Shown here in pieces: positions 1 to 6,620 of a stretch of DNA of 35,948 bases. The stretch spans positions 1 through 35,948 of the forward strand of contig JAISXO010000019.1 of assembly GCA_031270475.1 (NCBI GenBank), in the 5' to 3' direction. The position numbers and the translations under genes are program-made. The first letter of the stretch is position 1; every line of letters begins with the position of its first letter. The DNA is from Puniceicoccales bacterium. Its GTDB lineage: Bacteria > Verrucomicrobiota > Verrucomicrobiia > Opitutales > LL51. Under the pieces are notes generated by a model, which saw only the letters and a list, made by a program, of their open reading frames with translations, searched no databases and was not told the DNA's origin.

Positions 1-729
1 ACGCGTTCCTGTGTTAGAACAACGGCCAAATAATTGCGGCAAACTTTGGATTTCATCCGCAGGAATACCAATGCCCTGATCCACAACATCGAAGATTAAA
101 AATTTATTCTTAAAATTAACAAAAAGCTTAACTGGCCGATCGGAATATTTCAAGGCATTACTCAAAAGATTGCGTAATATAAGATCAATAAGCGACGAAT
201 CTACCCGGAGCAGGGGAGGTAGCTGTACATTAGCAGTTATTTCAATGCGTTTTTTCTCGGGCTCCAACGTTTCGCAAATCGCTGTACATAAAGATAAAAT
301 ATCGATTTCTTGAAGGCGACAAAGAATTTGTTTATGTTGCAGCCGGCCAATGGCGACAATATCATCCATCATTTTTGTCATACGGCGAATATTTTTTCGG
401 ATACCCTCGAAAAGACGGGTTTTTTCTGTATCGACAAGACTCTGGGGATAATTTTCCAAAAGATCAACGGAAGAATAAATAGTCGCCATCGGATTCCGCA
501 ATTCGTGAGATACAACACTGGTAAATAACCCACGCACCCGAGCCATTTCATAGTAAACATTTGACTGTAACATTAAATTTTTTAGACATTTTCTGTGAAA
601 ATAATAAAATTTACATAAAAATAATATCGATACGGTGAACGTTATCACAGGATTGGTATGCCATAGCAACAAAAAACCAATGACTATAACGTACGATAGA
701 AAAAATAAAAGATGAACACCCGGTATCAT
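1..729 (-). CDS. Membrane sensor histidine kinase, 3' end outside window
   Basis: The reading frame is open from the window edge to an ATG at 729 (243 codons seen). The first ~45 residues hold two hydrophobic segments, so the protein is probably membrane-anchored. A HisKA dimerisation helix follows with the H-box SHELRNPM, whose His is the predicted phospho-acceptor. The ATPase domain then shows an N-box (LRNLLSNALKYSD), a G1 box (DQGIGIP) and an F-box-like LFGRCSNTGTR just before the edge. The G2 box and the C-terminus are missing from the window. No periplasmic sensor domain is visible, so the input signal is unknown. An in-frame TTG at 765 is an alternative start; neither start has a convincing ribosome site. 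The cognate response regulator is not in the window. The family call is firm; the specific role is unknown. Confidence 0.85.
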   Translation of the reverse strand, partial: MIPGVHLLFFLSYVIVIGFLLLWHTNPVITFTVSILFLCKFYYFHRKCLKNLMLQSNVYYEMARVRGLFTSVVSHELRNPMATIYSSVDLLENYPQSLVDTEKTRLFEGIRKNIRRMTKMMDDIVAIGRLQHKQILCRLQEIDILSLCTAICETLEPEKKRIEITANVQLPPLLRVDSSLIDLILRNLLSNALKYSDRPVKLFVNFKNKFLIFDVVDQGIGIPADEIQSLPQLFGRCSNTGTR

Positions 730-876
730 GGAAATAGCATTAGCAAGGTCCCTTCGATTAGGCAATAATTTTTGTTAGCTTGCCCGTTTTTATTGAAATT
801 TTTACATAAAAGCGTGTCGGGAAAAAATTTTGAGATCTAGAAACCAATATATTTTATAAGGTTTTTCAGACAAAGC

Positions 877-904
877 TTGACAGAAAAAAGGGAGCTCCTA
901 GATT
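877..904 (+). promoter_or_regulatory. Probable promoter of tRNA-Asp
   Basis: A perfect TTGACA (877-882), a 16-bp spacer and TAGATT (899-904) stand 15 bp before the mature 5' end of tRNA-Asp. This fits a sigma-70-type promoter with a very short leader. The -10 matches 4 of 6 consensus bases. Confidence 0.5.
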
Positions 905-919
905 GCGAATTCATGGCTT

Positions 920-996
920 GGGGTGGTAGCTCAATTGGTTAGAGCGCCTGCCTGTCACGCAGGAGGTCGCGGGTTCGAGTCCCGTCCATCCCGCCA
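920..996 (+). tRNA. tRNA-Asp (GTC)
   Basis: The cloverleaf is complete. The acceptor GGGGTGG pairs with CCATCCC, and the anticodon loop CTGTCAC sits in a CCTGC/GCAGG-type stem and reads GTC. The T-arm is canonical (GGTTCGAGTCC) and the CCA end is encoded (994-996). It stands alone upstream of a PAP2 phosphatase gene. Confidence 0.97.
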
Positions 997-1043
997 TTTT
1001 TGGGCTTGACGTACTTTCTATCATTGGTGTTTTTCATTCGAAA

Positions 1044-1559
1044 ATGAGAATGATTATCTCCAAAGTATTATGGTTGTTGCTATTGTTTATTTGGGTTTTT
1101 CTCTTCGCATTCATCGCTGAATTTTGGCATGAACAAAAAGTATTCGTAATAGTTGGAAACTTTTTGCAAATCATCATCCCCTCTGTCGGCTGCTACTTCG
1201 GTCTGATCAAAAAAGATAAAATTGGAATAAAGCAATTTGTATATACCGCCTTCCTAACAGCCTTGCTAACACATGCCATAAAGTGGATGACCTATCACAT
1301 GGATATCAGTACTCGACCTTCCGGAGGAACGAAATCTTTTCCCTCAGGACATACATCCATTTCGTTTCAAGGTGCACTTTTTTTATCCAGGCGCTATGGC
1401 CGAAAATGGGGAATTCCTATGCTTATATTCGCCAGCTTGGCTGCCTATAGCCGCATTTATGGCCAATATCACCATTGGCGAGACGTCATCGCGGGATTTT
1501 TTATCGCGCTTCTAGTCAATAAATTGTTCGTAACTCCCCTAAGAACTACGCGCCCTTAG
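1044..1559 (+). CDS. PAP2-family membrane phosphatase
   Basis: A 171-residue integral membrane protein of the type 2 phosphatidic acid phosphatase family. All three catalytic blocks are present: K80...R91-P92, then PSGH at 100-103, then SRIYGQYHHWRD at 136-147, with His143 as the likely nucleophile and Asp147 completing the site. Several hydrophobic segments surround them, as in lipid phosphatases acting on phosphatidate, phosphatidylglycerol phosphate or undecaprenyl pyrophosphate. The sequence does not show which substrate is used. A second ATG two codons downstream is possible. The gene lies between two tRNA genes, with no operon partner, and is followed by a hairpin-array element. Confidence 0.88.
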   Translation: MRMIISKVLWLLLLFIWVFLFAFIAEFWHEQKVFVIVGNFLQIIIPSVGCYFGLIKKDKIGIKQFVYTAFLTALLTHAIKWMTYHMDISTRPSGGTKSFPSGHTSISFQGALFLSRRYGRKWGIPMLIFASLAAYSRIYGQYHHWRDVIAGFFIALLVNKLFVTPLRTTRP

Positions 1560-1631
1560 AACACCGCCAGGAGATAAGCTTTCTAGACCTAAATTGAGGC
1601 TCTCCCCATGGGCGTTCCGCCCCACCGGGAA

Positions 1632-1745
1632 GGCCGAAGCCAAAAGGCCCGCCCTCGTCGCTTCGCGACGAGGGCAAAGCAACTTTGTTGCTCGATCCCT
1701 ACCGGGATCGGGCCTTTTGGCCTCCCACGGCTTCGCCGTGGAGGC
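1632..1745. repeat. Hairpin-array element E1 (cloverleaf type)
   Basis: An outer inverted repeat GCCAAAAGGCCCG (1639-1651) / CGGGCCTTTTGGC (1709-1721) encloses three perfect hairpins: 1652-1674 (10-bp stem, TTC loop), 1678-1692 (AGCAAC/GTTGCT, TTT loop) and 1693-1710 (CGATCCC/GGGATCG). A fourth hairpin, CACGGC-TTC-GCCGTG, lies just outside, at ~1720-1745. The element is much richer in GC than its surroundings. It has the same inner arms as E2 at 6431, but in the opposite orientation. Confidence 0.85.
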
Positions 1746-1761
1746 ATTCAAATAGATTGCC

Positions 1762-1767
1762 TTGACA
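1762..1767 (+). promoter_or_regulatory. Possible -35 box of tRNA-Leu
   Basis: A perfect TTGACA lies 32 bp before the tRNA-Leu 5' end. No good -10 follows at 16-18 bp (only the T-rich stretch around 1785-1790), so this is a partial promoter call. Confidence 0.35.
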
Positions 1768-1799
1768 AAATTGACGGAGTTTTGATTTTTAGGAGCATT

Positions 1800-1881
1800 G
1801 TTTAGATGGTGGAATTGGTAGACACGCTGTCTTCAGGAGGCAGTGCCGAAAGGCATAGGGGTTCGAGTCCCCTTCTAAACA
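1800..1881 (+). tRNA. tRNA-Leu (CAG)
   Basis: The acceptor GTTTAGA pairs exactly with TCTAAAC. The anticodon loop TTCAGGA gives CAG. There is a long variable arm (TGCCGAAAGGCA), as expected for a class II tRNA, and a normal T-arm. The discriminator is A1881, and CCA is not encoded. The next coding sequence starts only 10 nt later. Confidence 0.96.
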
Positions 1882-1891
1882 CTGAATTTGT

Positions 1892-2536
1892 ATGAACAAG
1901 GAAAATTCCAATGAAAATCTAAATGACGCGTTTAAATCAGCGGATTTGAGCGATAAGGTATGGATGTTTTTCACGAAATACGCTCGCCCCATAGCATCGG
2001 TAGCGGTGGTAATCTGCCTTATTTTAGGTCTTGTATTTATCATCATGGTTGGGCGAAGCATGTGCAAAAGGTCTATGAAGGTGGCCTACTGGGAAACGGT
2101 ACAGACAAATACGCGGGAACGTTTTGCGCAAAAGTATATATCGAATCCATTGGGTGGAACCGTTTTTCTGGGACTCGGCGACGAAGCCTATCAAAAAAAG
2201 GAATACCAACGAGCTGCGGATTACTATCATCACGCACGCGTTAGTTTAGGGGGTAATATTTTAGGAGGACGTGCAGCGATTGGCGAAGGTATTGCGAGCA
2301 TAAAATCGGGCCTACAAGCGGATGGTGAAGCTATTTTAGCTGGGATTAGCGGAGAAAAATCTTACCCACCACTAATTCGTAGCCAAGGAATATATTTCTT
2401 AGCCAACAGTTTATATGGACGCGGAGAATTCGACAAAGCTAAGAACACTCTCAATCAGCTAATTAATGGCAATTTTCCCGATTCGTGGAAGACTGCGGCC
2501 AAAACATTACTTCAGGAAATAGAGATTGCGCAATGA
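1892..2536 (+). CDS. Single-pass membrane protein with TPR-like repeats
   Basis: 214 residues: a cytoplasmic N-terminus of ~30 residues, one transmembrane helix (about 33-53, ending LGLVFIIMVGRSM), then an alpha-helical domain with TPR-like signatures (LGDEAYQKKEYQRAADYYHHA and YFLANSLYGRGEFDKAKNTL). The architecture resembles the YfgM/BamD-type periplasmic tetratricopeptide proteins, but sequence alone does not place it in a named family. Its stop codon overlaps the ATG of the next gene (ATGA at 2533-2536), so it is translationally coupled to the M24 peptidase and is first in a run with lepB and truA. Protein-complex assembly at the inner membrane is plausible but is inference. Confidence 0.7.
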   Translation: MNKENSNENLNDAFKSADLSDKVWMFFTKYARPIASVAVVICLILGLVFIIMVGRSMCKRSMKVAYWETVQTNTRERFAQKYISNPLGGTVFLGLGDEAYQKKEYQRAADYYHHARVSLGGNILGGRAAIGEGIASIKSGLQADGEAILAGISGEKSYPPLIRSQGIYFLANSLYGRGEFDKAKNTLNQLINGNFPDSWKTAAKTLLQEIEIAQ

Positions 2537-3621
2537 GTATAAAGCTGATATATGCTTCACCGGAAAAAGATGCCGATTTGCTTCATTGGGGGGGCATATT
2601 TACCTGTGATCCTTTTTTAGCCTTTGAAATCGAAGAGCGGCGCTATGTGGTTTCAAATAGTTTAGAAATCGACGAAATGCGACGCCATTCCAAGTTCGAC
2701 GAGATTCTTTTGGCACAGGATTTAACGGATCAAGAACACCCAAAGACCATCGATCTCATTCGATGCATTTGTGCAAAATTTCCGCGGCATGATCTTTCGT
2801 TACCCCGTAACTTTCCGGCGTATTTGATCTTGAAGCTACAACAATTGGATATCAAATTTTCCGTAGTAGAAGACAAATTTTTGCCCGAGCGTTCCATAAA
2901 ATCTCCCGGAGAAATCGACCAGATTAGAAAGGCTTGTGCCGCGATTTCGAATGCTTTCGCTCGGGTATGTTCGATTTTAGAGAAGGCGAAAATTCATAAT
3001 GAATTATTGTACTACGAGGATGAGGCGGTTACTTCGGAATTGATGCGCATGGAAATTGCTAGGGTATGTTTCGAACGAGGAGCCATCGCAAAGGAAACAA
3101 TCGTCGCCTGCGGTAGAGATGCCGCATTTCCGCATAATCGCGGAGAAGGTCCACTCAAAGCTAACGAATTTATAGTGGTCGACATTTTTCCACGCTTGAT
3201 CAAAAGCGGTTACTATGGCGATATGACGCGCACGTTTTTCAAAGGCCAACCTTCAGAAACACAAATAAGAATGTATGATGCCGTCAAAACGGTCCAAAGT
3301 CGAGCAATTTCTCAGATCCATGCTGGTAAAAACGCCAAGGAAATTCACGAAAATAATATGAAAACATTTACGGAATTGGGTTATTCTTCCAGTGACTCAA
3401 CCGGATTCTTTCATGGTACAGGCCATGGTGTCGGCTTGGAATTACACGAAAATCCGTCCATTGGCGAGCGGGATCACCACTTACAAAGTGGTGAAGTAGT
3501 AACCGTTGAACCGGGGCTTTACTATCCCGAAATCGGCGGAGTACGCATTGAGGATGTCGTCGTCGTCACTGAAAATGGCGCAGAGTTGTTATCAAATTTT
3601 TCCTACGAATGGGTGGTATAA
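2533..3621 (+). CDS. M24-family aminopeptidase (Xaa-Pro type)
   Basis: 362 residues starting at the ATG that overlaps the upstream stop. The C-terminal half has the pita-bread metallopeptidase fold with all five metal ligands: Asp217 (VVDIFPR), Asp230 (GDMTRTF), His298 (GTGHGVGLELHENP), Glu326 (VTVEPGLYYP) and Glu340 (RIEDVVVV). The N-terminal ~130 residues match the creatinase-type prolidase domain only loosely. Xaa-Pro aminopeptidase or dipeptidase activity on Pro-containing peptides is expected from the family; methionine aminopeptidases are shorter and lack the N-terminal domain. An in-frame upstream start at 2485 exists but would lie inside the preceding gene. Confidence 0.88.
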   Translation: MSIKLIYASPEKDADLLHWGGIFTCDPFLAFEIEERRYVVSNSLEIDEMRRHSKFDEILLAQDLTDQEHPKTIDLIRCICAKFPRHDLSLPRNFPAYLILKLQQLDIKFSVVEDKFLPERSIKSPGEIDQIRKACAAISNAFARVCSILEKAKIHNELLYYEDEAVTSELMRMEIARVCFERGAIAKETIVACGRDAAFPHNRGEGPLKANEFIVVDIFPRLIKSGYYGDMTRTFFKGQPSETQIRMYDAVKTVQSRAISQIHAGKNAKEIHENNMKTFTELGYSSSDSTGFFHGTGHGVGLELHENPSIGERDHHLQSGEVVTVEPGLYYPEIGGVRIEDVVVVTENGAELLSNFSYEWVV

Positions 3622-4886
3622 TGTTTTTAAAAAAAGATAAAATTAAAGAAACGGCAAAATATTTGCTAAGTGTTACAAGGAAAATTGAAAATTATCGCAA
3701 AGATATTTTGTCAAAAGAACAGTTGGCTATTTTGTCTCGGGCCCGCACACAAATCAATGAGGCCCTGGCATTGCCGCGGACCGAAGCCTATAAAAACTTC
3801 GAGACCATTGAGCAATCGTTGAAATCGATCGGTGGCGATATTTATCCAGTAACGGGCCTCGTCGAAAATGCGGAAGTTTTTCTATTCGCAGCAATTTTAG
3901 CAATTGCCGTTCGAATTTTCTTTTTTCAGCCCTTTCGTATCCCAACGAACTCCATGTGGCCAACCTACGCCGGTATGACCTTTGAACTCGTCGATAGCCA
4001 TAAAAATATTTTTGAAAGATTAAAGCGCTGGACACTTTTCGGAGCGTCAAATGTCAACGTACAAGCCCCCGACACAGGCAATCTCCAGATTCCCATTATG
4101 ACTTCCGAAGATAAAGTCGGCCCATATGGTGGTATCCTCTATTATAGAGTTATTGATACACGAAAGTTCTGGCTATTTCCGACTAAGGAACGAGAATACA
4201 CCTTTGTCGTCGGCGAACACCATGTGACGTTGCGCGTTCCATTGGAGTTTAGCTTCGATGACGTCGCTTTAGAAACGCTATTCCCCAAGGCGAAATCCTG
4301 GAAAGAAGTACTGGATCATCGCCCATCCCGATGCTTTAAACGCTTAAAACTCAATAAGGATGGCCACGAAGATAGGGTCCATTATTTTGATACGGGCATT
4401 CGAAAATCTGCCGGTGAAGATCTCTTTAACTTCGATATCCTATCGGGCGATATGTTATTCGTCAATCGGATGAGCTATCATTTTTCCATGCCTAAGATAG
4501 GTGATCCTTTCGTCTTCCGTACGCGTACTATCGAAGGTCTCCGCTACGATGATAAATATTTTATCAAACGCCTCGTTGGACTACCGGGCGATATCCTCCA
4601 TGTTGAAGGTACTACACTTTACCGAAATGGCACTCCTATCGAAGGCGCCGAAGCCTTTGAACGAAACCGCAAACAGATCGATAAATACCCAGGTTATACC
4701 AATACTGGACTTTTAGAGGAAGGGTACGAAGTCGAAGTTCCCGAAAATCATTATTTTGCAATGGGAGATAATTCGCCCCATAGCTATGATAGCCGCGGCT
4801 GGGGCTTTGTCCCGAATCGGGAAGTCGTCGGAAAAGCCGTTTTCATTTTATACCCATTTACCCGTCGCTGGGGATGTTCAAAGTAA
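3621..4886 (+). CDS. lepB: Signal peptidase I with a large internal insert
   Basis: The start is the ATG of the TAATG overlap with the peptidase gene. A basic ~80-residue N-terminal region precedes one transmembrane helix (about 85-102). The catalytic box RIPTNSMWPTY follows, with nucleophile Ser111. The general-base Lys316 lies in FIKRLVGLPGD, and box E reads MGDNSPHSYDSRGWGFVP. The enzyme cleaves signal peptides from exported proteins at the outer face of the inner membrane. In E. coli LepB the Ser and Lys are ~55 residues apart; here they are 205 apart. The extra ~150 residues sit between the Ser box and the SGDMLFVNRMSYHF box. Total length is 421 residues. Coupling with the neighbours suggests one mRNA. 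Confidence 0.92.
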   Translation: MFLKKDKIKETAKYLLSVTRKIENYRKDILSKEQLAILSRARTQINEALALPRTEAYKNFETIEQSLKSIGGDIYPVTGLVENAEVFLFAAILAIAVRIFFFQPFRIPTNSMWPTYAGMTFELVDSHKNIFERLKRWTLFGASNVNVQAPDTGNLQIPIMTSEDKVGPYGGILYYRVIDTRKFWLFPTKEREYTFVVGEHHVTLRVPLEFSFDDVALETLFPKAKSWKEVLDHRPSRCFKRLKLNKDGHEDRVHYFDTGIRKSAGEDLFNFDILSGDMLFVNRMSYHFSMPKIGDPFVFRTRTIEGLRYDDKYFIKRLVGLPGDILHVEGTTLYRNGTPIEGAEAFERNRKQIDKYPGYTNTGLLEEGYEVEVPENHYFAMGDNSPHSYDSRGWGFVPNREVVGKAVFILYPFTRRWGCSK

Positions 4887-4895
4887 TGTTTCGAA

Positions 4896-5633
4896 ATGCG
4901 TTGGCGCTGCGAATGTCAGTATGATGGAACAGATTTTAATGGCTGGCAAAGTCAACCGAACGAAAATACGATCCAAGATTCCATCGAAAAACGTCTGGCG
5001 GTTATTTTCGGAGAAAAGATTCGCATCCATGGTAGCGGACGGACGGATGCCGGCGTTCATGCGCGAGGACAGATTTTTCACTTCGATGGCAATTGGCCCC
5101 ATGGTCCCAAGAAATTACTCCGAGCCTTTCGCTCCGGATTGCCCTCAGGAATTCAAATAACGGAGATCCAAGAAACGGATATGACCTTTCATGCGCGCTA
5201 TTCCGTAAAAAAAAAGCGCTATATCTATCAATTTTACTTGGGCTATGCTTCGCCATTTGAGCGACGTTACAAATGGTCCATCGGCGAAAAAAATATCGAT
5301 ATCAAAAAAATAAACGATTTGGCTAATTGTTTTTTGGGAAAACACGATTTTTCAACATTTGGATCCCTACTCAACAATGGCTCCTCAGACAATCCTGTAA
5401 AAAATTTATATCAACTATCGTTTTCTTTGGAAAATCACAATCTAATACTCCAAACGGAAAGCAATGGCTATTTGTACAAAATGGTGCGTACCTTAGCCGC
5501 AACTTTGTTGGACGTCGGACTCGGACGAATTACTGCGGACTATGTTCTGGATTGCTTCCATCAAAAAATCCGCTGCGAAAAAATTGTTACGGCTCCACCC
5601 CAGGGATTATTTTTGGATAGGGTCTTCTATTAA
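4896..5633 (+). CDS. truA: tRNA pseudouridine(38-40) synthase
   Basis: 245 residues, the usual TruA length. The catalytic Asp51 lies in the family motif GSGRTDAGVHARGQ. N-terminal YDGTDFNGWQSQP and the later motif FLGKHDFSTFG are also typical. It isomerises uridines at positions 38-40 of the tRNA anticodon arm. The ATG is 9 nt after the lepB stop, so it is probably the last gene of the 1892-5633 transcription unit. The ~110 bp after it is T-rich and holds no clear hairpin terminator before the convergent rnhB gene. Confidence 0.95.
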   Translation: MRWRCECQYDGTDFNGWQSQPNENTIQDSIEKRLAVIFGEKIRIHGSGRTDAGVHARGQIFHFDGNWPHGPKKLLRAFRSGLPSGIQITEIQETDMTFHARYSVKKKRYIYQFYLGYASPFERRYKWSIGEKNIDIKKINDLANCFLGKHDFSTFGSLLNNGSSDNPVKNLYQLSFSLENHNLILQTESNGYLYKMVRTLAATLLDVGLGRITADYVLDCFHQKIRCEKIVTAPPQGLFLDRVFY

Positions 5634-5745
5634 ATATATTTCCAAAAAAATGTTTCGAATTTTTTTCGTCTCATTTTTTAACATGTGTCCCCACCCTTAC
5701 ATTTTCATATCCTGTTCGAAAATCTAGACCTGTCAAGTTCTTTTA

Positions 5746-6381
5746 TCAATTTAAAAACTTCCCACAAAATGTCTTGCGATGGATGGGTGATAGGCCGTAA
5801 CGTTCAATCGCAATCATATGCGCAGCGGTTCCATAACCCTTGTGTTTTTCAAACCCATACTGCGGATATTTTTTTCCAAAGAAATTCATGATGCGATCCC
5901 GAGTAACTTTAGCAATAATCGACGCCATCGCGATACAAAAACTCTTACCATCCCCCTTGACAATCCCAAAATGGGGAAATTGCAAGTGCTTTAGCGGATT
6001 TCCGTCAATGAAAACTTTCGCTTTCGGAGAAATAAGCCGCCTGATAACATCGTCCATCGCAGCTATCGTCGCTTCGAGAATGTTAATTTTATCAATTTCC
6101 CCATGATTGCGTAAACCAATCGTAAACCGAATGAATCCCTGCTTTCGCAATTTGCACAAATAACAAAAAATCGCTTCACGTTTTTCTAAAGATAATTTTT
6201 TAGAATCATTAACCCAGGACAACTTTGGAAAATTTGTAATTTGTTGCAAGAAATCATAGCTAATTTTGGTTCCACAGACCATTACCGGTCCCGCCAACGA
6301 TCCACGACCCGCTTCGTCCACACCTATTAGATGGGCACCATCGGCTAGTATCTCCCGATCAAAAATAACACGCTCGTTCAT
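5746..6381 (-). CDS. rnhB: Ribonuclease HII
   Basis: 211 residues from the ATG at 6381 (a TTG one codon earlier is less likely). The active-site motif GVDEAGRGSLAGP carries Asp22 and Glu23. DSKKLS, the IDGNPL Asp126 and the KGDGKS Asp144 complete the expected acidic quartet, followed by ASIIAKVTRDRIM and the YGFEKHKGYGT C-terminal motif. The enzyme removes ribonucleotides misincorporated in DNA and RNA of RNA-DNA hybrids. It is convergent with truA and divergent from the PPi-PEPCK-like gene, with element E2 in the shared upstream region. Confidence 0.95.
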   Translation of the reverse strand: MNERVIFDREILADGAHLIGVDEAGRGSLAGPVMVCGTKISYDFLQQITNFPKLSWVNDSKKLSLEKREAIFCYLCKLRKQGFIRFTIGLRNHGEIDKINILEATIAAMDDVIRRLISPKAKVFIDGNPLKHLQFPHFGIVKGDGKSFCIAMASIIAKVTRDRIMNFFGKKYPQYGFEKHKGYGTAAHMIAIERYGLSPIHRKTFCGKFLN

Positions 6382-6430
6382 CAAACCCTACAACCCTTCG
6401 AAAAATAAAAACTTATCAATCCATTAGTGT

Positions 6431-6540
6431 CCCCCGCGGCGAAGCCGCGGGGGAGGCCAAAAGGCCCGATCCCAAAGGGATCAGGCAACGAAGTTGCCTT
6501 GCCCTCGTCGCGAAGCGACGAGGGCGGGCCTTTTGGCCCT
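6431..6540. repeat. Hairpin-array element E2 (cloverleaf type)
   Basis: A hairpin at 6431-6453 (CCGCGGC-GAA-GCCGCGG) precedes an outer inverted repeat GGCCAAAAGGCCCG (6455-6468) / CGGGCCTTTTGGCC (6525-6538). Enclosed are GATCCC-AAA-GGGATC, GGCAAC-GAA-GTTGCC and a 10-bp stem CCCTCGTCGC-GAA-GCGACGAGGG. Arm order is the reverse complement of E1. It lies between two divergent genes. Confidence 0.87.
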
Positions 6541-6573
6541 TCGGAATCATATTGCAAAATCACAAAAAAATGA

Positions 6574-6601
6574 TTGAACTTTTATTAATATTTTTTACAA
6601 T
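6574..6601 (+). promoter_or_regulatory. Probable promoter of the PPi-PEPCK-like gene
   Basis: TTGAAC (6574-6579), a 16-bp spacer and TACAAT (6596-6601; 5 of 6 consensus bases) sit 19 bp before the ATG at 6621. Transcription would start around 6608, leaving a leader of only about a dozen bases and no clear Shine-Dalgarno site. Confidence 0.5.
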
Positions 6602-6620
6602 TAAATGAAATCGAAATATT

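Noticed and set aside
1632-1745. Cloverleaf elements as tRNA or tmRNA genes
   Set aside because: No T-arm TTCGANNC motif, no anticodon-type seven-base loop and no acceptor with a discriminator; loops are three to five bases.
1608-1805. Small open frames inside element E1 (both strands)
   Set aside because: Composition follows the palindromes; no ribosome site, no similarity between frames in other copies.
5634-5745. Rho-independent terminator between truA and rnhB
   Set aside because: There are T-runs (5659-5681) but no GC-containing stem before them.
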